Assembly: GCA_028708585.1 (NCBI GenBank)
Contig: JAQVYO010000022.1
Span: forward strand, 1 to 16,684
Direction of reading: 5' to 3'
Source of the DNA: Oscillospiraceae bacterium
GTDB taxonomy: Bacteria; Bacillota; Clostridia; Oscillospirales; Oscillospiraceae
Length of the DNA stretch: 16,684 nucleotides
Positions 1 through 7,400 of this stretch are shown one piece after another. The position numbers and the translations under genes were made by a program. Position 1 is the first letter of the stretch. Each line of letters opens with the position of its first letter. Below the pieces are notes generated by a model. That model was given only the letters and a program-made list of their open reading frames with translations. It was not told the DNA's origin and searched no databases.

Positions 1-1
1 T

Positions 2-943
2 TGCCGCCATTTGATTATTTTCGATATCTGCGAAAATGGGTTGTTTGAGCTTGGAAATGAGCTTAAAAGGCATTATCCAGACCAAAGGTTTACCGCCGTT
101 GTGGGTTCTGTCCGGGACGCGGCAAGGCTTTCTTCCGTGGTAAGCAAGTTCAGGCTCCAGATTGTTCTGCATGCCGCGGCCCACAAACATGTGCCCATGA
201 TGCAGGGGAATCCCATTGAAGCCATCAAAAACAATATTTTTGGAACCAACAACGTTATCCATGTCTGCGTTGAAAATCAAGTGGAAAAGTTTATTTTGAT
301 TTCAACGGATAAAGCGGTGAACCCCGTCAACGTGATGGGCGCCACGAAGCGATTTGCGGAAATTCTGATGCAGACATACAGCTCGGAGCAGACCGAGATG
401 GCGGCGGTCCGCTTTGGAAACGTGCTTGGCTCCGCCGGCAGTGTGATTCCGGTGTTTGTCCGGCAGATTGCGGAGGGCGGGCCTGTGACCGTTACACATA
501 AAGATATCGAACGGTATTTTATGACCATTCCAGAGGCGGTGTCATTGGTGCTTCAAACGGGAGCGCTGGCGAAAAGCGGCGGTATTTTTGTCCTGGATAT
601 GGGCGAGCCTGTCAAAATCTATGATTTGGCCTGCGATCTCATTAAGCTTTCGGGGCTTCGTCCCCATACGGATATCGACGTGAACATTACAGGGCTTCGT
701 CCCGGTGAAAAGTTATATGAGGAGCTGCGTTTTGAGATGGAGGATTTTGATACTACATCTCATAAGAAAATTTTTGTCTGCCGCGCGGAGAAGCCGAATG
801 CTGTCCAGGTGGAACGGGATTTGAACATTTTGCAGGATATGCTGGACGAAGAAGATGAAGAAGCGGTCGGTCATACCCTGCTGGACATTGTGAAATCCTA
901 TGTGCCGGACGGGGGCATGGAGCCCCAGAGGGAAATTATATGA
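2..943 (+). CDS. CapD/EpsC-type UDP-sugar 4,6-dehydratase, 3' part
   Basis: C-terminal part of a membrane-type nucleotide-sugar dehydratase/epimerase (CapD/EpsC/FlaA1/WbpM group). These extended short-chain dehydrogenases make UDP-4-keto-6-deoxy sugars, usually from UDP-GlcNAc, for surface polysaccharide. The reading frame is open to the left edge. The first codons (CRHLIIFDICEN) align with the region just after the NAD-binding glycine motif, so the N-terminal membrane helices and the Rossmann glycine loop lie outside the window; the TTG at 11 is not a real start. Visible motifs are the LHAAAHKHVP segment, the ISTDKAVNP segment, and a Met-x-x-x-Lys pair (Met codon 335-337, Lys codon 347-349). 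This pair replaces the usual Tyr-x-x-x-Lys, as is known for this dehydratase group. GLRPGEKLYEEL near the C-terminus is also typical. The stop overlaps the next ATG (ATGA), so the two are translationally coupled. The family is secure; the exact substrate is inferred. Confidence 0.93.
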   Translation, partial: CRHLIIFDICENGLFELGNELKRHYPDQRFTAVVGSVRDAARLSSVVSKFRLQIVLHAAAHKHVPMMQGNPIEAIKNNIFGTNNVIHVCVENQVEKFILISTDKAVNPVNVMGATKRFAEILMQTYSSEQTEMAAVRFGNVLGSAGSVIPVFVRQIAEGGPVTVTHKDIERYFMTIPEAVSLVLQTGALAKSGGIFVLDMGEPVKIYDLACDLIKLSGLRPHTDIDVNITGLRPGEKLYEELRFEMEDFDTTSHKKIFVCRAEKPNAVQVERDLNILQDMLDEEDEEAVGHTLLDIVKSYVPDGGMEPQREII

Positions 944-1491
944 AGAAAAAAAAGATTCTCATTTTTGTGATTTTTTTAGCAATGTTTTTGGTAGGAATTG
1001 GCATCGCCGTTTTTTATAATATTAGCAGCGATGTTTCCGATACGATGATCGATGCGCTGGTGCAGGATGGCGGGTCCAGCAATGCGGCGGGAGGAGCGGC
1101 GCTTTCTCCCGCCCCTGCCGGCAGCGGAGCAAACAGCAGGGTAAGCTCCCCGCCAGCCGGAGCCGCGGAAGAACCCGCGGGGACGTCCGGCGCGAGCGCG
1201 TCCGCGGGGCAGCCTTCCAGCGCGGGCAAAAGCAGTGCGGATCTGGAGCAGGAAAAGGAGCAGATCAAAAACTCCATTACCATGTCCGACAAGGTGTTTA
1301 TCGCAAGAAAGGTAGTGACCAAACTCAGCGCATCCGATCTTGAAACGCTGAGAAGAATGCTTCAGGGCGGACTGACAAATGCAGAGAAACAGGAAGCGAA
1401 GAAGATGGTGCTGAGCAAATTCAGCGCGGAAGATCTGAAAAAAATTTACCAGATATATTATAAATATGCCGGTTCGATCTCCATTTCGTAG
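940..1491 (+). CDS. membrane-anchored protein with Ala/Ser/Pro-rich linker, unknown function
   Basis: A 183-residue protein I do not recognise. Residues 1-4 are MKKK, followed by one hydrophobic helix (about 5-27). This suggests a single-pass membrane protein with its C-terminus outside, or an uncleaved signal anchor. Residues about 40-100 are a low-complexity Ala/Gly/Ser/Pro linker encoded by very GC-rich DNA, the usual look of a flexible extracytoplasmic spacer. Residues about 105-183 form a charged, helix-rich domain (KVFIARKVVTKLSASDLETL and LSKFSAEDLKKIYQIYYKYA) with two similar segments that could be a helical-hairpin repeat. The ATG overlaps the stop of the dehydratase gene, and a terminator-like hairpin follows, so it closes an upstream transcription unit. 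Position suggests a role in polysaccharide assembly or export, but nothing in the sequence proves it. The longer antisense frame is a shadow of the GC-rich linker. Confidence 0.8.
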   Translation: MKKKKILIFVIFLAMFLVGIGIAVFYNISSDVSDTMIDALVQDGGSSNAAGGAALSPAPAGSGANSRVSSPPAGAAEEPAGTSGASASAGQPSSAGKSSADLEQEKEQIKNSITMSDKVFIARKVVTKLSASDLETLRRMLQGGLTNAEKQEAKKMVLSKFSAEDLKKIYQIYYKYAGSISIS

Positions 1492-1499
1492 AAACTGAT

Positions 1500-1527
1500 C
1501 AACCGAGGGACTGTCCCCGGTTGTTTT
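1500..1527 (+). terminator. hairpin plus short T-run after the unknown membrane protein
   Basis: CAACCG (1500-1505) pairs with CGGTTG (1518-1523). GGGA/TCCC extends the stem after a bulged A, leaving a 3-nt CTG loop. TTTT follows at 1524-1527. It lies 9 nt after the stop at 1491 and about 45 nt before the next gene. The stem is good but the T-tract is short, so it may only reduce read-through into the chain-length gene. Confidence 0.5.
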
Positions 1528-1572
1528 CCATTCAAATTCCCACATTGGGGCACTCGTAGGCTAGGAGGTTTA

Positions 1573-2274
1573 ATGAACAAAGAAGAATTTGACCTATTAC
1601 AATATGCTCGTGTTTTGTGGCATGACAAAGGGCTTATTCTGCTGGTTGCCGCTTTAGGCTGCGGCATTGCGGCGGCAGTTTCCTTTTTTGTGATACCACC
1701 TAAATACACGGCGAATCTTTCCATGTACGTTTACAACAATCAGGACAGGCAGAACGCGACCATCAACGATCTGAATATGTCGGTGAAGCTGGCAGATACT
1801 TATGTCATCATTTTAAAGAGCGATACCGTTTTGAAAGAGGTAACGGCGGAATCCGGCCTGGGTTACACTGTGCCTCAGCTGGGAAAAATGGTCAGCGCCC
1901 AGGCTGTGGATAATACGGAAGTGTTTAAAGTCAACATTACGTGCAAAAATCGAGAGCATGCCCGTATTCTGGCACAGACCGTTGCGAATGTGGCGCCAAA
2001 GCAAATTATGCGCGTCGTCAAAGCCGGAGGCGTGGAGCTGATTGACACACCCCAGCAGAATCCGCCAAAAACTTCTCCCCATGTCATTCAAAATTCCGTT
2101 CTGGGTTTCTTTGGGGGCATAGTTGTGATGGCTGTAATTATCCTGCTGCGTCTGATGATGGATAAGACCATTAAAAAGGAGAGCGATCTGGTGGAAACGT
2201 TTGGTCTGCCCGTTCTGGGATCTATTCCCAGCTTCGGAAGAGGCGGCGTAAAAGGAGCGAAACATGGCGGATAA
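1573..2274 (+). CDS. Wzz/CapA-type polysaccharide chain-length and kinase-activator membrane protein
   Basis: A 233-residue protein of the Wzz/CapA/YveK family. In Firmicutes this membrane protein regulates polysaccharide chain length and activates the partner BY-kinase through its cytoplasmic C-terminus. Seen: a short cytoplasmic start (DLLQYARVLW), a first membrane helix at about residues 16-41, an extracytoplasmic domain starting PPKYTANLSMYVYN, a Pro-rich stretch before the second helix (DTPQQNPPKTSPH), a second helix at about 175-195, and a juxtamembrane tail ending LPVLGSIPSFG, which is the classic kinase-contact segment. Length is normal for the Gram-positive two-protein arrangement. 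The start is set by AGGAGG at 1563-1568, 4 nt before the ATG. The 3' end overlaps the kinase gene by 11 nt, so the two are co-translated and probably made in fixed ratio. Confidence 0.92.
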   Translation: MNKEEFDLLQYARVLWHDKGLILLVAALGCGIAAAVSFFVIPPKYTANLSMYVYNNQDRQNATINDLNMSVKLADTYVIILKSDTVLKEVTAESGLGYTVPQLGKMVSAQAVDNTEVFKVNITCKNREHARILAQTVANVAPKQIMRVVKAGGVELIDTPQQNPPKTSPHVIQNSVLGFFGGIVVMAVIILLRLMMDKTIKKESDLVETFGLPVLGSIPSFGRGGVKGAKHGG

Positions 2275-2998
2275 AAAATATTTGAAAGAAAAAAATGACG
2301 TTCTCCTGTATGACGTTTTGGATGATCAGGCGAGATTTGATATTGTGGAGGCCTATAAATCCGTCCGGACAAATATCATGTTTTCCTTGGTGGGGGAAGA
2401 AACAAAACTCATTTGTTTCTCCAGCCCGGAGCCATCGGACGGGAAAACCATCAACTGTATCAATTTGGCCATCACCTTTGCGCAGACTGGAGCGAAAGTA
2501 TTGATTATTGATGCGGACTTGAGAAAGCCCCGGGTTCACAGGTGCTTAAAGCTGCAGTCGGAGCCGGGCCTCACCAATGTTTTGGGCGGCTTTGCGGCCC
2601 TGCCGGACACGCTTCAGTCTACCTTCTATGACAATTTGGATGTCATCACCTGCGGGCATCTTCCGCCAAACCCCGCGGAGCTGCTCGCGTCGGACTCCAT
2701 GGGAGAGCTTTTGGAGCAGCTGAAGCCAAACTACGAATATATCCTGATCGACTGTCCGCCCGTCAACACGGTGACGGACGCGGCCGTTTTGTCCAGCCGG
2801 GTCTCCGGCGTTGTCCTGGTGGTCCGGCAGGGGATTTCCACCTACGACGATGTGGAGGCCGCATTGGAAAAATTGAGGTTTGTGGATTTTAAAATTTTAG
2901 GGTTTCTGTTGAATGATGTCAATGAAAAAGCGGGGTCTTATGGGAAAAAATATTATAAGCGGATGAACTATGAATCTTATGCGGAAAACAGAGCCTAG
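2264..2998 (+). CDS. BY-family tyrosine kinase (CapB/YwqD/CpsD type)
   Basis: A 244-residue cytoplasmic bacterial tyrosine kinase for capsule/exopolysaccharide. It autophosphorylates a C-terminal tyrosine cluster to control polymer assembly together with the membrane activator encoded just upstream. Seen: Walker A variant PSDGKT with Lys61 and Thr62; Walker A' VLIIDADLRKPR with Asp83 and Asp85; Walker B YILIDCPP with Asp163; and a C-terminal cluster with Tyr226, Tyr230, Tyr231, Tyr236 and Tyr239. The usual P-G-E-G-K-S/T loop is here P-S-D-G-K-T, a mild variation that keeps the catalytic Lys. The RBS AAAGGAG (2251-2257) lies inside the preceding gene. The dedicated phosphatase follows after about 35 nt. 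A ParA/MinD-like ATPase is the alternative, but the tyrosine tail and the neighbours exclude it. Confidence 0.94.
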   Translation: MADKKYLKEKNDVLLYDVLDDQARFDIVEAYKSVRTNIMFSLVGEETKLICFSSPEPSDGKTINCINLAITFAQTGAKVLIIDADLRKPRVHRCLKLQSEPGLTNVLGGFAALPDTLQSTFYDNLDVITCGHLPPNPAELLASDSMGELLEQLKPNYEYILIDCPPVNTVTDAAVLSSRVSGVVLVVRQGISTYDDVEAALEKLRFVDFKILGFLLNDVNEKAGSYGKKYYKRMNYESYAENRA

Positions 2999-3033
2999 AG
3001 CGATCCTCATACCTTTCCTTGGGAGGGCCAATG

Positions 3034-3804
3034 ATGATTGATTTCCATACTCATGTTTTGCCCAATATAGACGACGGAAGCCATAGCATTGTGACTTCCA
3101 TAAATATGTTGGAAAACGCCTCAAAACAAGGGGTTTGCCAGTTGGTCTGCACGCCTCATTTTTGGCCCTTGAAGGCGACGATACCAGAGTTTTTGCAAAG
3201 AAGGGCGCTGGCGGAGGGCTTGTTGAAAAGTGCCATAGAGGGGCGGAATCATCCGGAACGGCTTCCCTTTCTGAAGATGGGCGCCGAATGCGGATGGGTC
3301 AAGAATATCAGCAACTATCCAGACCTGGAGGCGCTGTGCATTGAGGACACGGCATTTCTTCTTCTGGAGCTTCCCATGGGGGATTGGACCGACGAGGTGT
3401 TTGAGGAACTGTACCGGCTGAATACGCGGCGGGGGATCTACCCCGTCATTGCGCATCCGAACCGGTACGCCAAAAGCATCAAGGCGTGTGATGCCCTTCA
3501 AAGCTTTGCGGAGCTGGACTGCCTGTTTCAAGTGGATGTCAATTCCGTTCTCCGGCTGACAGAACGGACTTTCAATTTCCGGCTGTTAACCGGCTTTGTT
3601 CCCTGTGTTTTGGGAAGCGATATGCATGACGGCAGCCACAAGGCCCAGAGGATGGGGAAAGCGCTGCAGACGATCGAAAAACAGCTGGGCGCCGAAACGG
3701 TGCGGCAGCTGTCGGCCTGCTCGGCGGCAGCTTTGCAGAACGGAGGGATGAACCGCCTCCGGTCCCTTTGGAGCCGTCCCGGCCAGATCCCCCAGATCCC
3801 ATAG
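3034..3804 (+). CDS. CpsB/YwqE-type protein-tyrosine phosphatase (PHP domain)
   Basis: A manganese-dependent PHP-domain phosphatase of the CpsB/CapC/YwqE family that removes phosphate from the tyrosine tail of the BY-kinase. Metal-binding motifs: DFHTHVLPNIDDG at the N-terminus (His5, His7), CTPHF, a long central region, IAHPNRY, QVDVNS and a late LGSDMHDG. I chose the ATG at 3034 because it gives the family-typical MIDFHTH start and sits 7 nt after GGAGG (3022-3026). An ATG directly before it (3031) and a TTG at 3019 are possible but fit less well. The product is 256 residues, the normal length. It is the last gene of the exopolysaccharide cluster here; no glycosyltransferases are visible, so those must lie outside the window. 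Confidence 0.93.
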   Translation: MIDFHTHVLPNIDDGSHSIVTSINMLENASKQGVCQLVCTPHFWPLKATIPEFLQRRALAEGLLKSAIEGRNHPERLPFLKMGAECGWVKNISNYPDLEALCIEDTAFLLLELPMGDWTDEVFEELYRLNTRRGIYPVIAHPNRYAKSIKACDALQSFAELDCLFQVDVNSVLRLTERTFNFRLLTGFVPCVLGSDMHDGSHKAQRMGKALQTIEKQLGAETVRQLSACSAAALQNGGMNRLRSLWSRPGQIPQIP

Positions 3805-3828
3805 AAATGCGAAAGATCGATGAAAAAG

Positions 3829-3849
3829 CGCCCGCCGGTTATGCGGGCG
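3829..3849 (+). terminator. candidate terminator hairpin after the phosphatase gene
   Basis: CGCCCGC (3829-3835) and GCGGGCG (3843-3849) form a perfect 7-bp GC-rich stem with a 7-nt loop, preceded by AAAAA. The downstream bases are only moderately T-rich, so this is a weak intrinsic terminator by sequence. Its position 24 nt after the stop of the polysaccharide operon supports the role. Confidence 0.5.
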
Positions 3850-3889
3850 TCCATTAGATGGAAAGCCAAGAAACATAACTTAATACTTA

Positions 3890-3895
3890 TATAAT
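3890..3895 (+). promoter_or_regulatory. -10 box (TATAAT) driving the cobalamin riboswitch leader
   Basis: A perfect TATAAT lies in an AT-rich stretch between the operon-end hairpin and the riboswitch. A start 6-8 nt downstream would put the 5' end at about 3901-3903, inside the first strand of the riboswitch P1 stem. No good -35 box is seen at 17 nt (about 3867-3872). The call therefore rests on the -10 box and its placement. Confidence 0.55.
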
Positions 3896-3899
3896 AGAC

Positions 3900-4130
3900 T
3901 GAAATGACGCCGGGGCTAAACATACGCCTGTTTGGCCCCGGCACGAGGAACGGGGTGAAAGTCCCCACACAGAACCGGTACTGTAAGCGTGAGGCCGTTT
4001 TTAAGCGCGGTTTTATAAAACCGCGTGGACGTACACCAAGTCAGCCACTATGGGGAAGCCCATGGGAAGGCGGGAAACGGACGCAGGAGGCAGAAGCCCC
4101 CATAACGCAAGTCAGGATATTCGCATTTCA
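3900..4130 (+). promoter_or_regulatory. cobalamin riboswitch aptamer
   Basis: The conserved core of the cobalamin riboswitch family appears in order. GAGGAA is followed by GGTGAAAGTCC (about 3955-3964), then the CAG and CCGGTACTGTAA segment (about 3969-3986), AGCCACT with its partner GGGAAGGCG (about 4043-4072), and the B12 box AAGTCAGGATA (about 4109-4119). The whole is closed by a perfect 7-bp P1 stem: TGAAATG (3900-3906) pairs with CATTTCA (4124-4130). GCCGGGGC (3909-3916) pairs with GCCCCGGC (3935-3942) as the first internal hairpin. The 3' half of the B12 box (TATTCGC) departs from the usual ACCTGCC. Such RNAs bind adenosyl- or other cobalamins and switch expression off. The downstream terminator and the next gene are the obvious targets. 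Confidence 0.9.
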
Positions 4131-4178
4131 GGGCTGCCCCGGCGTTCCCAGGGACAAGCATATGCATCAATGCGTTTG

Positions 4179-4216
4179 CACTGGATTCTCAGGCGAGAAT
4201 CCAGTGGTTTCATTTT
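4179..4216 (+). terminator. riboswitch expression-platform terminator
   Basis: CACTGGATTCTC (4179-4190) and GAGAATCCAGTG (4195-4206) form a perfect 12-bp stem with the 4-nt loop AGGC, followed by a T-rich tract (GTTTCATTTTT, 4207-4217). It lies about 50 nt after the aptamer, where a transcriptional riboswitch places its terminator. Cobalamin binding is expected to favour this hairpin and stop transcription before the large surface-protein gene at 4412. Confidence 0.85.
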
Positions 4217-4411
4217 TACCAAACGCGGGCGCCTTGCTTTATGCCATATGCGATCCAGCATAAAATCCCTTTAAAAATCCGCGTGATATTGTGCGCGTCC
4301 CTCCTGTGTTCCACCTCCGCCGGGACTTCCGATATACCAAAGAGTATGGCTGCTTTGTGTACCATGCCGTTTGAGGTCAAACGGTGAAAATTTAATTTTG
4401 GAGGAATACTG
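4217..4411 (+). other. leader between riboswitch terminator and start codon
   Basis: About 195 nt with no convincing gene. It contains an inverted repeat TTTATGC (4238-4244)/GCATAAA (4258-4264), a 7-bp hairpin CCGTTTG/CAAACGG with loop AGGT (4367-4384), and the strong RBS GGAGG (4400-4404) set 7 nt before ATG 4412. The hairpin ends 15 nt before the RBS, so it would not hide it in this form. No second promoter with acceptable -35/-10 spacing was seen. Confidence 0.6.
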
Positions 4412-7400
4412 ATGCGAACACAACATACTTTAGGGCGGCTGCTTTCTCTGCTGCTGCTGCTCGTTATGCTGTCGGGCATGTTGCCGGCGGCGGCGCTGGC
4501 CGGCGAGGCAGACGGGCCGGTATCCCCGACGGCAACCGGAACGGTGGTGCTGAGCGAGCCGCAGGATCTTTCGGATCTTGCCGGAAAAGAAATTACAGGC
4601 GCCGTTGAGCTTGCGAATGACATTGATATGACGGGGCGTCCCATGACCCCCATCAAAGCGCTGATCGGTCTTTTCGAGGGCAACGGCTACACCATATCGA
4701 ACCTGAGCATATCCGGGGAAATACCAGGACGGGATTATGGGCCTGCCGGCGCCGGGCTTATTGCCTTTCTTTCGGGCACTGTGCAAAATCTAACCCTGGA
4801 TCACTTCTCAATCAGCGGCAGCACAGGCACCAATGCAGCGGTAGGCGCCTTTGCCGGCCTTGTTGATGCGGGCGAAGCAAGGCTGATCCGCTGCGGGGTA
4901 ACCGGGAATTCTGCCGTTTCCGGCGCTTCATCCGGCAGCTCATGTTATACCGGCGGGCTGGTGGGTGATATTTCCGGTTCCGATACACACCTTTTCCTGA
5001 CCGAGTGCTATAACGAAGGCAGCGTCACCTCGGCTAGCTATGCCGGCGGGCTGCTGGGCCGCGCCGCTTACGGCGCCGGGATAACCATGGAAAACTGCTA
5101 TGCATTGGGCGATGTGAACGCCTCCGCATCAACAAGTTATGCGGGCGGCATTCTTGGCTTTGGCAACAACAGCTTTACTGTTTCCGCTTCCAATGTCTAT
5201 GTGGGCGGCAAGGTCACCGGCGCTAACAAAAACGGCTTTGCCTATGTTTCCAGATATGGCACGAAAACCGTCTCCCTTACAAACTGCTATTATGACAGTA
5301 CGAAAAACCCTGATCCGTCTGCTTATTCAAAGTTTGAGCCGGTTCCCGGCAACTCCAGCTGCCTTGCTGGTACCATGACCGCTAAGGCAACTGCGGATTT
5401 TGCTGCCCTGGCGGAGAGCTTGGGCAAGGCCTTTGTCCACGCAGGCGCCTATCCCGTGCTTGCATGGACGCAAGCCCTCGGCACTGCCAACCGCGGCCTT
5501 ACGTTTACGGTCCCCGGCGCTTCGGCCGTTCGGCTGGAAAAGGGCGGCAGGAGCTATCCCCTTACCAAAAATGGCGATGTTTTCACAGCGGCCGGGCTTG
5601 ACAGCGGCGCATATGCCTATTATGCCATAAGCGGCGACACCACTAAGGACAACGCTGAAGGCACGCTGATCATTGGCCGCGCCGACAAAGAAGCGCGCGT
5701 CACTCTGCCGGAAAAAGCGATCGAAACCAAAATCAGCGTTTCTCCCTCCGATGCAAAGCTGACATTGCAATCCGGAGGCAATGTCATTGAGCCGGAAAAC
5801 AGGGCGAATGATGTTTACACCTATGCCCTGATGTCCGGCGCCTATCGCTATACCGCCGAGGCATTCGGATATGAGCCGTCGTCAGGCAGCATAGAAGTCC
5901 CTGGCGACGGAACTTCAATTTCGGTTGCGCTCACCGCCCTGCCCGCGGCGGCGGTAACCTTTACGGTGGACTGCGGAGAGGAAACGCCCGCTGTTACGGT
6001 GTATCCGAAAGATAACCTTAGTTTTGAAATGCGCCATGCAAAAGATAATTCTCTGCTGTTTAACCTGCCTGCGGGCGGCTATCTTTACGAGGTAAAGGCT
6101 CCGGGATACAAGCCTGCTTCGGGCAGCTTTGAGGTAGCGGGTACGGATGCCGTTTCTCTTCCCGCGGTCAGCCTTGAGGCAAATCCCGTCTGGGACGGCA
6201 CACAGACAAACGGTCTGAAAGGCAAGGGGACACAAGCGGACCCCTTTCGGATTTCCAACGGCCGGGAGCTGGCGCATTTTGCCGATACCGTCAATGATAT
6301 CCTCCAGGAAAAGAACGCCCAGTATGCGAACGCATATGTCGAGCTTACAGGCAACATTGATTTGGGGGATATTTCCTGGACTCCCATCGGAAAAAACTCC
6401 GTCTCCCCCTTCAAAGGGCGCTTTGACGGGAAGGGGCACACTATCCGCGGCCTGAACGTGGAAAAATCTTACGCCTATTACGGCCTGTTTGGCTGCCTGA
6501 CGGACGCTGCGGTTGAAAATCTGACGGTCGCCGGTGAAATCTATTGCCCCGAGCCTTATGGTTTAGCAGGCGGACTTTCCGGCGCTGCCAAGGGAAATGT
6601 TACGGTGCGCAACTGCGCCAACCTTGCCACCGTCTCCTCTCTCGCCCGGGGCAGCGGAGGCATCGGCGGCTTGATTGGCAGCTATGACGACAATGTGGAA
6701 TATAAATGGCAGAATGTCCGCCTGCTGATCGAAAACAGCTATAACGCCGGCCTTATTCTGGCAACAGGCAGCGATGCGGACGCCGCCGTTGGCGGCTTAG
6801 TGGGCGCAAATAAGAACTGCGTGCAGCTTGCGAACTGCTATAACATCGGCCTGATTCACGCCCCGGGCTTGCGCGCAGGCGGCTTGCTGGGCGACGCGGG
6901 CTGGCAAACAGGCGACGATTACTATCCCTCTCTTACGAGCTGTTATAACGCCGGGCAGGTGACCGGCCTTGCCGGTAAAACATTTGCCCTTTACAGCAAA
7001 GGGACGATCGCCCAAAGCCGCGTTCAAAATTGTTACGCGCTGGAAAATGCGGCTCCCGCCGTTCACAACGGGGTGCGGACCGTGTCCGCAGACGAGCTTA
7101 AGACGCTGTCTTTGGGCGGGAGCTGGGCGCAGGACGACGCCAAAAACAAAGGATTTCCCTATCTGACAGGCGCCGCTCCCGCTGTCCTCTCCGCCGCGCT
7201 GAAAACAGAGGCCGACCAATACGGAGACGTTCTCTCCTTCTCCTCCTCGGCAAAGCGGGACGACACCCTTGATCTGGCGGCCGGCGCGGTTTCTTCCGGT
7301 ATTACGGTTACCTTTGGGCAAAATGCCGACGATATGCAAAAGGGATACCTCGACTTTAGCGGCGGCAAGGTTAAGCTTGCCAAAATCAACGAAGGAAAAG

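Noticed and set aside
976..1545. 189-codon minus-strand open frame
   Set aside because: It is antisense to the Ala/Ser/Pro-rich linker gene. Its Arg/Gly-rich product is typical of a shadow frame.
3950..3990. Resemblance of GGTGAAAGTCC to bacterial group II intron RNA
   Set aside because: The other cobalamin riboswitch elements follow in the right order, P1 closes the structure, and there is no reverse transcriptase or intron domain V.
3904..4263. 119-codon plus-strand open frame after the polysaccharide operon
   Set aside because: It lies entirely over the riboswitch and terminator. Its residues simply translate conserved RNA motifs and show no protein family features.
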